From the NCBI GenBank assembly GCA_016710075.1, contig JADJLO010000041.1, forward strand, positions 124,001 to 188,000: a stretch of 64,000 bases of DNA, given 5' to 3'. The position numbers were made by a program, and so were the translations under genes. The notes beneath the pieces were generated by a model. It was given only the letters and a program-made list of their open reading frames with translations, did no database searches and was not told the origin of the DNA. Shown one piece after another: positions 20,574-30,304 of this stretch (the first letter of the stretch is position 1; every line of letters starts with the position of its first letter). This DNA is from Acidobacteriota bacterium. GTDB lineage: Bacteria; Acidobacteriota; Blastocatellia; RBC074.

Positions 20574-21055
20574 GCTTTCTCCTTCGTTCCCGGGGGTACT
20601 TTCTTTTCCTCATCAACCACCCAGGAATCGCCCTTGCTGCTGACCTTCAGCCAGTCGAGCGCGCGCGGCGCAGGACCTCTGCTGACAGCGCCATCGACGC
20701 CGAACCTCGACCCGTGACACGGGCACTCGAATCCATCTGGCATGGGTTTCACGACGCATCCCAGATGGGTACAGATCGTTGAGATCGCAAAAACGCCCTC
20801 ACCGTCACGAAAGAGCGCCACTGCGCGCCCCGGCGGCACAAAAGCCTCGCCCGCCGACAGCGCTTCGGGCAGCTTGACGCTGAATTTTTTCGACGGCGAT
20901 GACAAGACAGCCGCTTTTGGCAATCGAAGCATGCCCAAGACAGAAAAAAGCAGAGTCCCGGCCATCGCTATGAGTGAAGACATGCCAAGGAAATCGCGGC
21001 GAGCGATCGGCTCCGGATCCAGACGCGATTTGGGTTCACCGGCTTTGACTGTCAT
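20570..21055 (-). CDS. Rieske iron-sulfur protein
   Basis: I start at ATG 21055 ([12 protein letters not shown]), preceded by GGAGG and overlapping the stop of the FAD gene; a longer reading would run into that gene. [20 protein letters not shown] is a Tat-like anchor with one helix. CTHLGC and CPCHGS are the two [2Fe-2S] loops (C-x-H and C-x-x-H ligands), plus the disulfide cysteines. [13 protein letters not shown] is the usual GPAP stretch near the end. About 161 residues. It pairs with the cytochrome b that starts within its stop codon. Confidence 0.94.
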   Translation of the reverse strand: MTVKAGEPKSRLDPEPIARRDFLGMSSLIAMAGTLLFSVLGMLRLPKAAVLSSPSKKFSVKLPEALSAGEAFVPPGRAVALFRDGEGVFAISTICTHLGCVVKPMPDGFECPCHGSRFGVDGAVSRGPAPRALDWLKVSSKGDSWVVDEEKKVPPGTKEKA

Positions 21056-22965
21056 GCAGACCTCCAGAAAGTTGAGAAATTCACTCGTTCCATGGTGATG
21101 GCATCGACCGGGCAACGCATCGCGCACAGCGCACAGCGGATGCATCGATCCTCGTCTTTGAGAATGGCTGAATGCTCTGTCAGATCGGCATCAGCCCCAA
21201 GAGAGTTCCCGATGGCCGAACTCAATTCCGCGTCCGGCTCGAGATCCGCCAGCGAGACCAGCTTCAGACACTGTGTCGGGCAGACATCGGCACAGCCACC
21301 GCAGAGCACGCACCGCATGCCGTCGAATACGGGTGTCACCCCGCAATCGAGGCAACGCGAAGCTTCGCGCATGGCCTCTTCGGCGCTGTATCCTGTTTCA
21401 ACCACGTTATCGGGATGGCTCAGACGCTGAGCGGGATGGATCACAGGCAATGGCACGCGCCGGATCGATTCGTAGCCGCGCTCGCGCCTGTAATTCTCAA
21501 GAATATTGTGGGCCGTGACGGAATCGGCGGCCAGCTTGCGCCCGGTTATATATTCGTAGATCGAGCGGGCGGCAGCCTTGCCTGAGGCCACGGCGTCGAT
21601 CAGCAGCCGCGTACCGTGCGCCAGATCGCCTGCTACGAAGACTCCTTTAGCCGTTGTATTCAGCCTGACCGGATCGATCTTCGGCCAGCCCGGGCGCATC
21701 ATCTCGATGTCCGTGCCGCCGTCTTCAAGAAAGGTCAGCTTGGGAGCCTGTCCGACCGAGAGCAGTACCGTGTCGCAGGGAATCGTTTTTGTGACTTCAT
21801 CGTCATAGCGAGGCGCAAACCGCCTGCTCTCGTCGTAAACGTGCAGGCATTTACGGAACTCAACGCCGGTCACATTGCCGCCCGAATCACGCTTGATCTC
21901 GAGGGGGCCCCATCCGTTGTGACGCTCGATTCCCTCTTCATCGCCCTCTACGATTTCAACCGTGTCGGCAGGCATCTCTTCAAGGCTTTCCAGCGAAATC
22001 AGGTGGACGCGGGTCGTTCCCGCAAGGCGTGCCGCAGTCCGTGCCGTGTCGTAGGCAATCTGCCTTAAAACCGTGCGCGCCACGTCGTAGGCCACATTGC
22101 CGCCGCCAATCACGACAACCTCATGACCTATCTCAAGCCCCTCACCCAGCGATACGGCCCGCAGCAGATCGACACCGCCGTAAACACTCGGCCCCATTTC
22201 TCCAGGCAATCCAAGGCTGCGCGACGATTTGGCCCCGACTGCTATGATCACCGCTGAAAAATCGCGCCGCAGATCGCTGAATGAGATCTCTTTGCCGATG
22301 GTCACGCCGCATCGGATCTCGACCCCGAGAGCCTCTATCACCGCGACTTCCTTCGCAATCAATTCGCGCGGCAATCTGTATGCCGGCACTCCAACCGCCA
22401 GCATGCCCGCTGCCACCGGATCGGTCTCGAAAACAACGGGCTTGAATCCCAGCAAGGCAAGATCATGAGCCGCCGAAAGCCCCGCAGGTCCCGCGCCGAT
22501 GATGGCAACCTTTTCGCCCGAGGCCCTCACCACTCTCCCGTCAAGACACGAACGCAACAATGCCGCCAGCTCTTGAGCATCGGCAGCTACGGGTGGCACA
22601 AAATTCTTAATGGATTTCAGAACTTCATCGGTGGGTCTGGCTTCAGGTCCGGCCAGCGAACACGCGAACCGTTTCAGCCCGCGAATCGATATCGGTCGAT
22701 CGTTCGCTATAAAATGGCCGTCATCATCGACTCTCGGAATCTTTCCACGCCGGCAGGCTGCCTCGCAGGGCGCTCCACAAATACGGCCGCAGATCGATGC
22801 AAATGGATTCGGCCCCCGCGCGATCAGATAGGCTTCCTCAAATCGCCCCTCAGCTATCGCCCTGACATATCCTCGTGCATCCGTGTGAACCGGACAGGCC
22901 ACCTGACAGGAAATCAACTCCTGGTGATATCTCTCGCCCGGTATTTGTACCTTCAACAGGTCCAT
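21052..22965 (-). CDS. FAD/NAD(P) oxidoreductase with three Fe-S regions, glutamate-synthase-small-subunit type
   Basis: About 637 residues from ATG 22965 (an in-frame TTG is at 22974). The N-terminal Fe-S domain has [20 protein letters not shown] and [23 protein letters not shown] site: [23 protein letters not shown](P) site: [37 protein letters not shown] closes the FAD fold. The C-terminus carries ferredoxin motifs [15 protein letters not shown] and [15 protein letters not shown]. It is built like the GltD/NfnB family, which passes electrons between pyridine nucleotides, FAD and Fe-S carriers. As the first enzyme of the operon it may join the NAD(P)H pool to the bc module. It overlaps the Rieske start. 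Confidence 0.88.
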   Translation of the reverse strand: MDLLKVQIPGERYHQELISCQVACPVHTDARGYVRAIAEGRFEEAYLIARGPNPFASICGRICGAPCEAACRRGKIPRVDDDGHFIANDRPISIRGLKRFACSLAGPEARPTDEVLKSIKNFVPPVAADAQELAALLRSCLDGRVVRASGEKVAIIGAGPAGLSAAHDLALLGFKPVVFETDPVAAGMLAVGVPAYRLPRELIAKEVAVIEALGVEIRCGVTIGKEISFSDLRRDFSAVIIAVGAKSSRSLGLPGEMGPSVYGGVDLLRAVSLGEGLEIGHEVVVIGGGNVAYDVARTVLRQIAYDTARTAARLAGTTRVHLISLESLEEMPADTVEIVEGDEEGIERHNGWGPLEIKRDSGGNVTGVEFRKCLHVYDESRRFAPRYDDEVTKTIPCDTVLLSVGQAPKLTFLEDGGTDIEMMRPGWPKIDPVRLNTTAKGVFVAGDLAHGTRLLIDAVASGKAAARSIYEYITGRKLAADSVTAHNILENYRRERGYESIRRVPLPVIHPAQRLSHPDNVVETGYSAEEAMREASRCLDCGVTPVFDGMRCVLCGGCADVCPTQCLKLVSLADLEPDAELSSAIGNSLGADADLTEHSAILKDEDRCIRCALCAMRCPVDAITMERVNFSTFWRSA

Positions 22966-23036
22966 ATCTCTCAAGCCTCTTCAAAGCTATGATCTGCTAC
23001 GGCACTCTGCTGATTCCGGCCTCATGCTCTTACTCT

Positions 23037-23543
23037 TTAATCCATCCCGGGCTTCGCCAAAGTTATCTGATAGAACGGCGGCGCCGCTTTTTCTCCCGGA
23101 TCGATCAACCCCAGCACACAGGGAACATTCCCCTTCAAGGGATGACTCGGACGCGACTTCTCAAGCAGATGCCCCAGATTCCATTTCGACAACGTCTGCA
23201 CTATCGCCTGATGCAACTCCAAACCCGCAAGGTGAAAGGCGCATACCGTGTCGACATCCTCCGTCGAAAGGCAAAAATTCCCGACAATCGTTCCCTGGCA
23301 CGCTTCCATGATCGCCTGAAATGTTATCTCTTCAGGTTGGCGGTTTAATCGGACTCCTCCCTTGGCTCCCCGCTCGGATCTCAATATCCCCGCCTTCACC
23401 AACAGCCCCGTCACCTTCGCCAAATACGTCGGCGATTCACCTAAATCATTCGCTATCTTTACTGGCGACTGACTGCCACCTTCTCCATTCTGTCCAAGGT
23501 AGATTAATACCCGCATTGCCGATATCGTCGTCTTTGTAAGCAT
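23037..23543 (-). CDS. Rrf2-family transcription regulator
   Basis: 168 residues. MLTKTTISAMRVLIYLGQNG, IANDLGESPTYLAKVTGLLV and ILRSERGAKGGVRLNRQPEE are the winged-helix hallmarks of Rrf2 proteins. Cysteines at 82, 91, 101 and 142 could hold an Fe-S cluster, but the C91-x9-C101 spacing differs from the C-x5-C-x5-C of NsrR and IscR. The gene leads the respiratory operon and is followed 71 bp later by the FAD protein. An inverted repeat overlapping its promoter suggests that it controls itself and the operon, perhaps in response to NO, O2 or redox state. Confidence 0.88.
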   Translation of the reverse strand: MLTKTTISAMRVLIYLGQNGEGGSQSPVKIANDLGESPTYLAKVTGLLVKAGILRSERGAKGGVRLNRQPEEITFQAIMEACQGTIVGNFCLSTEDVDTVCAFHLAGLELHQAIVQTLSKWNLGHLLEKSRPSHPLKGNVPCVLGLIDPGEKAAPPFYQITLAKPGMD

Positions 23544-23570
23544 AAGTTCTTTGTTTGAAAATCAGCTAAT

Positions 23571-23605
23571 ACGGATAATATATATCTGAATTATCCGTGA
23601 GTCAA
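23571..23605 (-). promoter_or_regulatory. Promoter and operator of the Rrf2/respiratory operon
   Basis: On the minus strand TTGACT (23605-23600) and TATATT (23582-23577) are 17 bp apart. The perfect inverted repeat ACGGATAAT-10-ATTATCCGT (23571-23598) covers the spacer and the -10 box, a position suited to repression. The Rrf2 ATG lies about 28 bp downstream of it. That the Rrf2 protein binds here is inference. Confidence 0.6.
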
Positions 23606-23706
23606 TATAATATATTCTTAATCGGATTTTAATTCCTTGATCCAGCGATCCATCTTGATTGTAATTGTACAGCTGATTGCCGTACACTAGCGACGAATCG
23701 TTAGTC

Positions 23707-23719
23707 CGGCAATTTGCCG
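23707..23719. promoter_or_regulatory. Small palindrome upstream of the DUF1778/GNAT pair
   Basis: CGGCAATTTGCCG lies 19 bp before the antitoxin ATG and just ahead of its ribosome-binding site (GAGAGGAGG). A weak promoter (TTGTAA-18-TACACT) is upstream. Ribbon-helix-helix antitoxins repress their own operon, so this is a candidate operator. Confidence 0.35.
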
Positions 23720-23738
23720 AACGAGAGGAGGATACCAA

Positions 23739-23984
23739 ATGCCAACGAAGATTGAAAAATCTCTGAAGGAGAAAAAAGTTCCAGGGGGCCGGGAAAAGGG
23801 TAAGTCAGAAGAGCTTGTGAAGAGGCGATCAGTAAGGCTGGATATGCGAATCAACATTCAGACTAAGTCGTTGATTGAGCGAGCTGCCGCGCTGACTGGG
23901 CAGACGCTGACGGATTTCGCGATCTCCAATCTGGTGCAAGTGGCTGTTGATACCATCGAGCAGCACCAGCGGTGGAAAGAGTGA
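23739..23984 (+). CDS. DUF1778 ribbon-helix-helix antitoxin
   Basis: 81 residues. A lysine-rich N-terminus precedes RSVRLDMRINIQTKSLIERA and ALTGQTLTDFAISNLVQVAV, the DUF1778 (TacA-type) ribbon-helix-helix domain. The C-terminus (DTIEQHQRWKE) would wrap the toxin. The ATG follows GAGAGGAGG at a good distance. The next gene on the strand is a GNAT acetyltransferase of the TacT kind, so this is a type II toxin-antitoxin pair in which the toxin acetylates aminoacyl-tRNA. An 84-bp GC-rich gap with a hairpin separates the two, longer than usual. Confidence 0.88.
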   Translation: MPTKIEKSLKEKKVPGGREKGKSEELVKRRSVRLDMRINIQTKSLIERAAALTGQTLTDFAISNLVQVAVDTIEQHQRWKE

Positions 23985-24068
23985 CGCCGGCCGGGGCGTT
24001 GAACGCCCGGCCAAACCGCCTGCGTGCGGGCTGCGCGCTTACGCCCTCGCGACAAAGGAGAATAGACG

Positions 24069-24579
24069 TTGCTCCAGGTCTCCATCAGCCCTCAACTCCG
24101 GACACAACCGCGAAGAATTTGACTGCGGCGAAGAATCGCTTAATCGCTACCTGCGCCAATATGCCTCGCAACATCAGAAGAAGAACATCGGACGCATCTA
24201 CGTGGCGACGGCGCGGGATGATCGTCGTGTGCTGGGTTATTACACACTCACAAACGGCTCGGTCAGCTTTCAGAGCGTGCCGCAGTCAAAGGGGTTGCCG
24301 CGTGAATATCCAATTCCGGTGATCTTGCTCGCCCGCCTTGCCATAGACAGATCAATGCAGGGGAAAGGGATGGGAGCAGTGTTGATCTTTGATGCTCTCA
24401 AACGAGCGGCCGAAGTTGCCGAGATCAGTGCGACATATGCAGTAATAGTTGACGCCATCGACGAAAAAGCGAAAACCTTCTATGAGCATTATCACTTTGA
24501 AGAGAGTTCTGACGACCCGATGAGACTCTTCCTCCCGATGCATGACATACGGTTGCTGATAAGCAAAATCGGCTCATGA
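24069..24579 (+). CDS. GNAT toxin, TacT-like (possible N-terminal frameshift)
   Basis: The core reads GHNREEFDCGEESLNRYLRQ, GRIYVATARDDRRVLGYYTL, PVILLARLAIDRSMQGKGMG (acetyl-CoA loop Q-G-K-G-M-G) and FYEHYHFEESSDDPMRLFLP, matching TacT-type tRNA-acetylating toxins. I place the start at TTG 24069, with AGGAG eight bases upstream; it gives MLQVSI, which joins the body after one extra base near 24085. Without a shift the frame extends upstream to 23947 over the antitoxin end, but that N-terminus is not toxin-like. About 170 residues. Confidence 0.8.
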
Positions 24580-24626
24580 AACATGAAGAACGTCGAACTG
24601 GGGAAAAGGCTGATAGCCTGAGCCGT

Positions 24627-27600
24627 TCACTTAAAGCTGACTTTAACCCTATTTGCCGTATAGCCATCAACGGTGACGACGACATCGACTTCGCCTCTGC
24701 CGATGAGTGAGCGAGGCAGCCTGATGTTGAGTTGATCGAGACCGACGAAGTCTGCCTGTTGGCCGGCAAAGTCGACCTGGCATCGAGATACCTCCGACGG
24801 TAGCGGTAACGGTTGAGAGCGAGCTTCTGAATCTGATGCCTGTTCCATAAAGGAGGAGAAAGACCTGATCTGTCTCGGGTCCGAGATCGATGGGAATATG
24901 GACGAACTTCATCTGCGCGGAATCGAACCGGGCAATATTTTCGTAGATGCTCGAATTGTCCTGTTTTGTACGCAGGGCGAAAGCGGCGGCGATTCCCTGT
25001 CCGCTTGAATCGGCAGAGAAGATGGACGGAGCGACGCGGTTTACCCTGACAAGCCCGACCGAAGCGTCTCCGTTAATGTTGAGTATCGTAATCAGGGCAT
25101 CACCCTCGGCGGTAGATGGCGCTATCTGAAAATTGATCTGAGTGGGTGAAACGTAAAAGAGGGGTGCGAGTCGCTCGACACCGGCACTGTCCTTCAATCT
25201 GATGGTTGTGCCGGCAAGATTTGTCGGCAGCGGCACCGTCTCGGCGGTCAGTGTCTGAGTGGCCAAATTGGAGCCGAATGCCGTAACGATTGCATGCTGC
25301 GCCACGGGGGCCTTGTAATCGGCGCTTGAGACCACAAGCAGGGGGCCGGCAGGCAGGACGTTGAAGTTGAGCGAAGCTGATATGCTCTGGGCGAAAAGAT
25401 CATCGCCGTTATAGGTTGCCGTGATGTTACGTCCACCGGCAGGCAGGGTTGTGAGAGTCAAAACGGCCTTGCCCATGGCGTTTATCGTTGCGGTTCCGAT
25501 TGCCGTGGCGCCGTCTCTGAATGTGACGGAGCCGGAAGGGGAGCCCACGGCCTGACCTCCGCCTTGACCTCCGCCTTGACCTCCGCCTTGATTTACTGTG
25601 GTGACGGTCGCCGTCAGAGTCAACGGCTGAATCTGATAGACCGGCGCAGGCGATGCCGATACGGTGGTCGTTGTCGAGAATTTGTTAACGGTCAGAAAGA
25701 ATGTCTTGCTCGAACTGATGTTGCAGTTGTCAGTGGCGTTGACGGTCACGTTATAGAGTCCCGCGGGACGGGCGTTGGCGATGTTTAATACGCCTGTCGC
25801 CGGATCAATGCTCAAAGTTCCGGTGAAAGTCGAGGTTATTGCCGTCATGCTTACGATCGATCCGTTATCGACGGGAGGTGCGGAGGGAGTGATGATTGCA
25901 GAGCCTGTGATGGCAACGCTGGATGTCGGATAGTTGCCGAGTGACGGAGCCGTGTTGTCGGAAACCTGCACGATGAGGCTTGCCGCCGATGAATCTCCGC
26001 GGCTGTCGGTGGCGCCGAGCAGGACCACGTTCCGGCCCGGCGCGGCGCTGCAATCGGCAAAAATATTTGCAGTAATCGTTCCGTTGATATTGGTGAGACC
26101 GGTGATAGAGATTCCCGTGGGTGCGGTCAGAACAGAGATTGAGAGCAGACCCGCCGGGGTCTCGGCATCGCTGACTGCGGCGATTGTTGAAACCGCGCCG
26201 GGACTTCCCTGCCGGCGATCGATCGTGCCGGCAGAGATGATCGGCAGCGAGTTTGCCGTAAGACATTTACCGATCACTCCGGCATTATAGATCGCCTGGA
26301 TCTCGTCCGGAGCCAGAGCCCGCGAGAAGAGGTCGACTTCGTCGAGCAGTCCCTTGTGCCGCAGGCTCGTACCCGGACGCCACCCCAGATAAAGATCGTA
26401 GGTCGTCTGCGGAATAAAAGAACCGAGAATCTGCTGCGCGACTACGACGCCGTTGCGGAAGAGCCGCGCGATTCCCGAAGGCCTGTCATAGGTCAGCGCT
26501 ACATGCTGAAGTTCATTAGCCTTGATCACACCGGCTCCGGTCTGAATCACGTGAACATTGCCGAGAGTGTCGATAATGTTGGCGAAGAGGGCGCCGGAGA
26601 TGAGCGCCGGCTCGGTGCAGCAATTTAAAGAATAGTAGAAATGGGCGCCGATGCCGTTGGCGGTCCCGCTATTCCACTCGACTATGGGTCGTGTCTCATT
26701 GATATCAGCCGGACTGATCCATGCATCAACGGTCAGGCCGCCGCCTCTTCCCACATTCAACGAAGTTGAAGCATTGAGTTTCAGATGATCGTCGATCCCA
26801 TCGAAATTGAATGCCTGCCCGACCTTTCCCTGTGCAAAGAGAGGCCGCCGAACCGGCGATATCCGATGCGTTATTTTCCGCGCGATACCAGCTGACAAGG
26901 CCGCTCGGCACAGGTGCGCAATCGCTGCATTTCCCGGTTGAATCGGATTGGACGATCGACTGGATCTCCTGTGCTGAAAGATCCCGGGCATAGAGACTGA
27001 CTTCATCGATCAATCCCAGAAATGTCTGTGAGGTGTCACGATTGACGCCGTCGGCAATGCGCAGCGGATTATTGAAGCCCGCCTCGAACGGGACGCTCGT
27101 CTTGTTGAGTATCCCGTTGAGATAGAGCCTGGCGACGCTTCCGTCATAGACCAGGGCCACGTGAGTCCATTGAGCGAGTGGAATCGGCGAGGATTCGAGC
27201 CTTTTCAGACTGTCCACCCAGTACGAGATGCGATCCTGTGACTGGTAGAGTGCACCGAAACTTTTCGATCGCCAGTCGTTTGAAATGAGATGCTGATTCT
27301 GCAGGATGCTTCGTTTTGGAAAGAGCCAGAATTCCACTGAGAATTTGTTGCCAAGATTGCGCGAGGGCAGGAGCACGAAATCGTCGTCGCCGTCGAAGCT
27401 GAATGACTGGCCGGTTTTTCCGGAGGTGAAGAGCGTATCGCCGGCGCTGATGCCGTTGCCGGCTGCGCCGCCGATTGAATCGGCAGCATTAAACTCGGCG
27501 CGATACCATGCCGCAAGCCCGGCCGGCGGCGCAGCGCACGACTCCGCCAGCGGATTGACCGTCAGAAAAAAGGATCTTGAGATGGTTGCACCGCAGTTGT

Positions 27601-30142
27601 CCGCGACGGTGACTGTCACCGTGTAAGTTCCAACCGGGCCGGCATTTCCGATCGAGACGACACCGGTCAACGGATTGACTGTGAGAGCCCCGATGAAGCC
27701 CGGCGCAGCAACCGTAACACCCGCAACCGACGCTTCGTCCGATGGAGGCCCTGCCGGCGTGATTGTGGCATTCGCTCCGATCTCGAGCGTTGTCGAGAGA
27801 TAAAATCCGAGAATCGGCTTGAGGTTGGGATCGACCGTGATCGTCAGATTTGCAGTGGTCGACAGGTCGCCGTCGCTGACTTTGAGCGCAACCGTGTTGC
27901 TTCCAGGGGAGGCGTTACAGCCGGCCGTCACCCTGGCGCTGATGATGCCGTTGCTATTGGCTAACTCGGTTACTGAAATCCCTGTGGGAGCGCTCAGGAC
28001 TTCGACGCTCAGATAGTTCGCCGCCTGCTGCTGATCGGAGATGTTGGCTATTGTGGCAAAGCTCCCCGGGGATCCTTGAATCCGCGTGATGGAGCTTGCG
28101 GCCTGAATCGCCGGCGGTGTGTTGGTGACAGCGCTTTCCTGAAAAACATAGGCGCCATCCTCCGTACCGGCGATTCCGAACTGACCGGAAAGATCGATCG
28201 CAATCGAGATCACGCTGAGATTATTGAGCCCTGCGCTGAGAGGACTCCAGGTATCGCCGCCGTCCTGGCTGCGATAAATACGGCCCGGGCCATTGGCCGT
28301 ATCCGCCGCTATAATGTAGACGACATCGGGATTGGCCGGGCTGCCGACGATCTCACGGATGAAGCCCGGCAGTGTGGCGTCTCCTGCGGCGGATTCCCCG
28401 ACGGCAAGATTGATCAGAGAGGCCGGCAGAACCAGGAAGTTTACCTGTTTCCACGTCGCACCGTTATTGACGCTTCGCCACAAACCGTTGCCCGGCCCTG
28501 CGGCCAGATATGCCGGTTGCGATTTGGCCAGATAGAGCACCGTTTCTGTCGGCTGTGTGAATGCGGTCTGGGTCCAGTTATCACCTCCGTTGATCGTCAC
28601 CACCACTCCGCCGGAGGACGATCCAATTGCGTTGACGGGATTGGCCGGATTAATCGAGATGTTCTTCAAGCCGCTGATTGCCGCAGGCCTGTCGATCCAG
28701 TTTTTACCGTAACCAAGGCTGACGAACTCCCGCCCGTCGCACTGGCGGACGCCGCTAAGCGGCGTCAACGCCGGCAAAACACCTTTCTCACGCAGTCTGA
28801 TCAGACAATCCGGCGCGGTTTGCACTTCACGGGAATATGTCTTTCCGCCGTCAGTGCTCAGGAATATTCCGTATGGAGTGGTCGCGATATATCGGTCCGC
28901 CGGCCAGTATCTGAAAATGACAAGATCGAGGATTGGCCCTTGCTGCAGGGCGCCGCTGCCGTCATAGGGTGTCCAGACCGGACTCGGGATCTTGATTTGG
29001 TTTGTGCTCCAGGTAAGCTGCTGTCCAAGGGCAAAAGCGCCGGGCTGAGCCGTCAAAGTCGGGGGGCTGAACAGGACGCCCGGGACAGAGCCCGAAACTA
29101 CAGGGTTTCCCGTCCTGGTGAAGTTGATCGCAGAAGTGACGGTCAATGGGAATGTGCGGCTGATCGAAGATCCACAGGCGCCCGAAACCGATACCGTCAC
29201 GGTGTGATTACCCGGCGGTGCGGCGTTGCGAACCGTGACGACACCCGTCGATAGATCGGTCGAAAATGTCCCGGTAAATCCATTCGAAGCGGCCAGAATA
29301 TTGATTGCTCCGCCCGCTGGCGGCGCCGCTGGAACCACCGATGTCGAAGAGCCCGCCGGCAGTGTCGTCGCCTGATAACTTCCAAGCGTCAATTGCGAAG
29401 CGGCATCGACCGCATTCACAGTCAGATTGGCTTTGCTGGTCTGCCCGCACGGATTGATGACCGTCAGCTCCAGGACCCTGACTCCGGGCGTCACGCTGCA
29501 ATCGATTGCGATCTGAGCGGTGATCGATCCCTGATTATTGTTGATATTCGAAATCTGAATGCCGGGCGGAACCGCAGTTGTGAAAACCTGCAATTGACCG
29601 GCAGGTGTCGAAGGATTCGAGACCATCCCGATGGTCGATACTCCGGTTGAACCGATTATCCTGTTGATCGGCGCTGACGCCGTGATCGACGGAAGCGGAC
29701 ATGCGTCCCCCACTGTAATGGTCATGGCGCTGCCGCCGGCGCTTGCGGCAAAACCCGCTGTCCCGTTGTATGCCGCCTCAAGCTGATAAACTCCCGGCAA
29801 AGTCAGACCCGGAATCAGATAAACGGCATTGGCAACACCCGCGCTGACGTTCGACGTCACCGGCGTCCCGATCGTCAAGTTCCCCGATTTCAGGGTGAAG
29901 GTGACGCTGCCCGCATTGACGACCACTGTGCTGCTGGTGACCATCGCACTCAATTGCGTGGTCCGGCTCGAATAATCGTAGACGATGCTGTAATTCGAAA
30001 TAACGGTCGTCGTCGCTACCTGCTGCATCGACGGAGTAATGACCACGGTATTCGAATTGCCGGCCCCTGCCGCTTGCAACAGCCCCCACCAACTCAATAT
30101 TCCAATGAGGATTATTGCCGGCACCATGAGATGAAGCTTCAA
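24627..30142 (-). CDS. Giant secreted LamG/Ig-like protein with TIGR03437 C-terminus (two frameshifts)
   Basis: The joined span is about 1838 residues. Order: signal peptide ([20 protein letters not shown]), Ig-like repeats ([20 protein letters not shown]), a beta-propeller-like part with [20 protein letters not shown], and cadherin/Ig-like units marked by [10 protein letters not shown]. Two LamG domains follow ([36 protein letters not shown]), then another Ig unit with a QGGG repeat. The end is the TIGR03437 domain first described in Solibacter ([34 protein letters not shown]). Frame breaks lie near 26870 and 24800. TTG 30142 or ATG 30127 may start it. Probably a surface or secreted adhesin-like protein; no enzyme motif is seen. 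Confidence 0.78.
25554..25589 (-). repeat. Three exact 12-bp tandem repeats inside the giant protein
   Basis: Three copies of GACCTCCGCCTT encode [12 protein letters not shown], an in-frame flexible linker between an Ig-like unit and the next strand. The perfect repeat suggests recent slippage and variable copy number between strains. Confidence 0.85.
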
Positions 30143-30206
30143 CCAATGATTCAGGTTGGGGTGTGGGAGTTCTCTCGGGAGTTATTGATAGTGGGAGTTC
30201 TTCTTC

Positions 30207-30290
30207 ACGTTTGGTGGATTGTCAGTAATTCAGAATAAAATACGAGGGGGAAGGGGGACGGGCCCCCAAATTCGCCAACAATATCAGCTA
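30207..30290. repeat. Short copy of a MITE-like intergenic repeat
   Basis: GGATTGTCAGTAATTCAGAA, AAAATACGAG, AGGGGGACGG and AATTCGCCAACAATATCAG occur in the same order and orientation as in the longer copy at 49226-49482, with small gaps. It lies between the giant secreted protein and the sugar dehydrogenase. No gene is seen. Confidence 0.6.
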
Positions 30291-30304
30291 ATCAGTTATT
30301 TGGT

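Noticed and set aside
23985..24068. Possible attC between the DUF1778 and GNAT genes
   Set aside because: There are hairpins but no RYYYAAC/GTTRRRY cores and the genes are on the plus strand with their own promoter.
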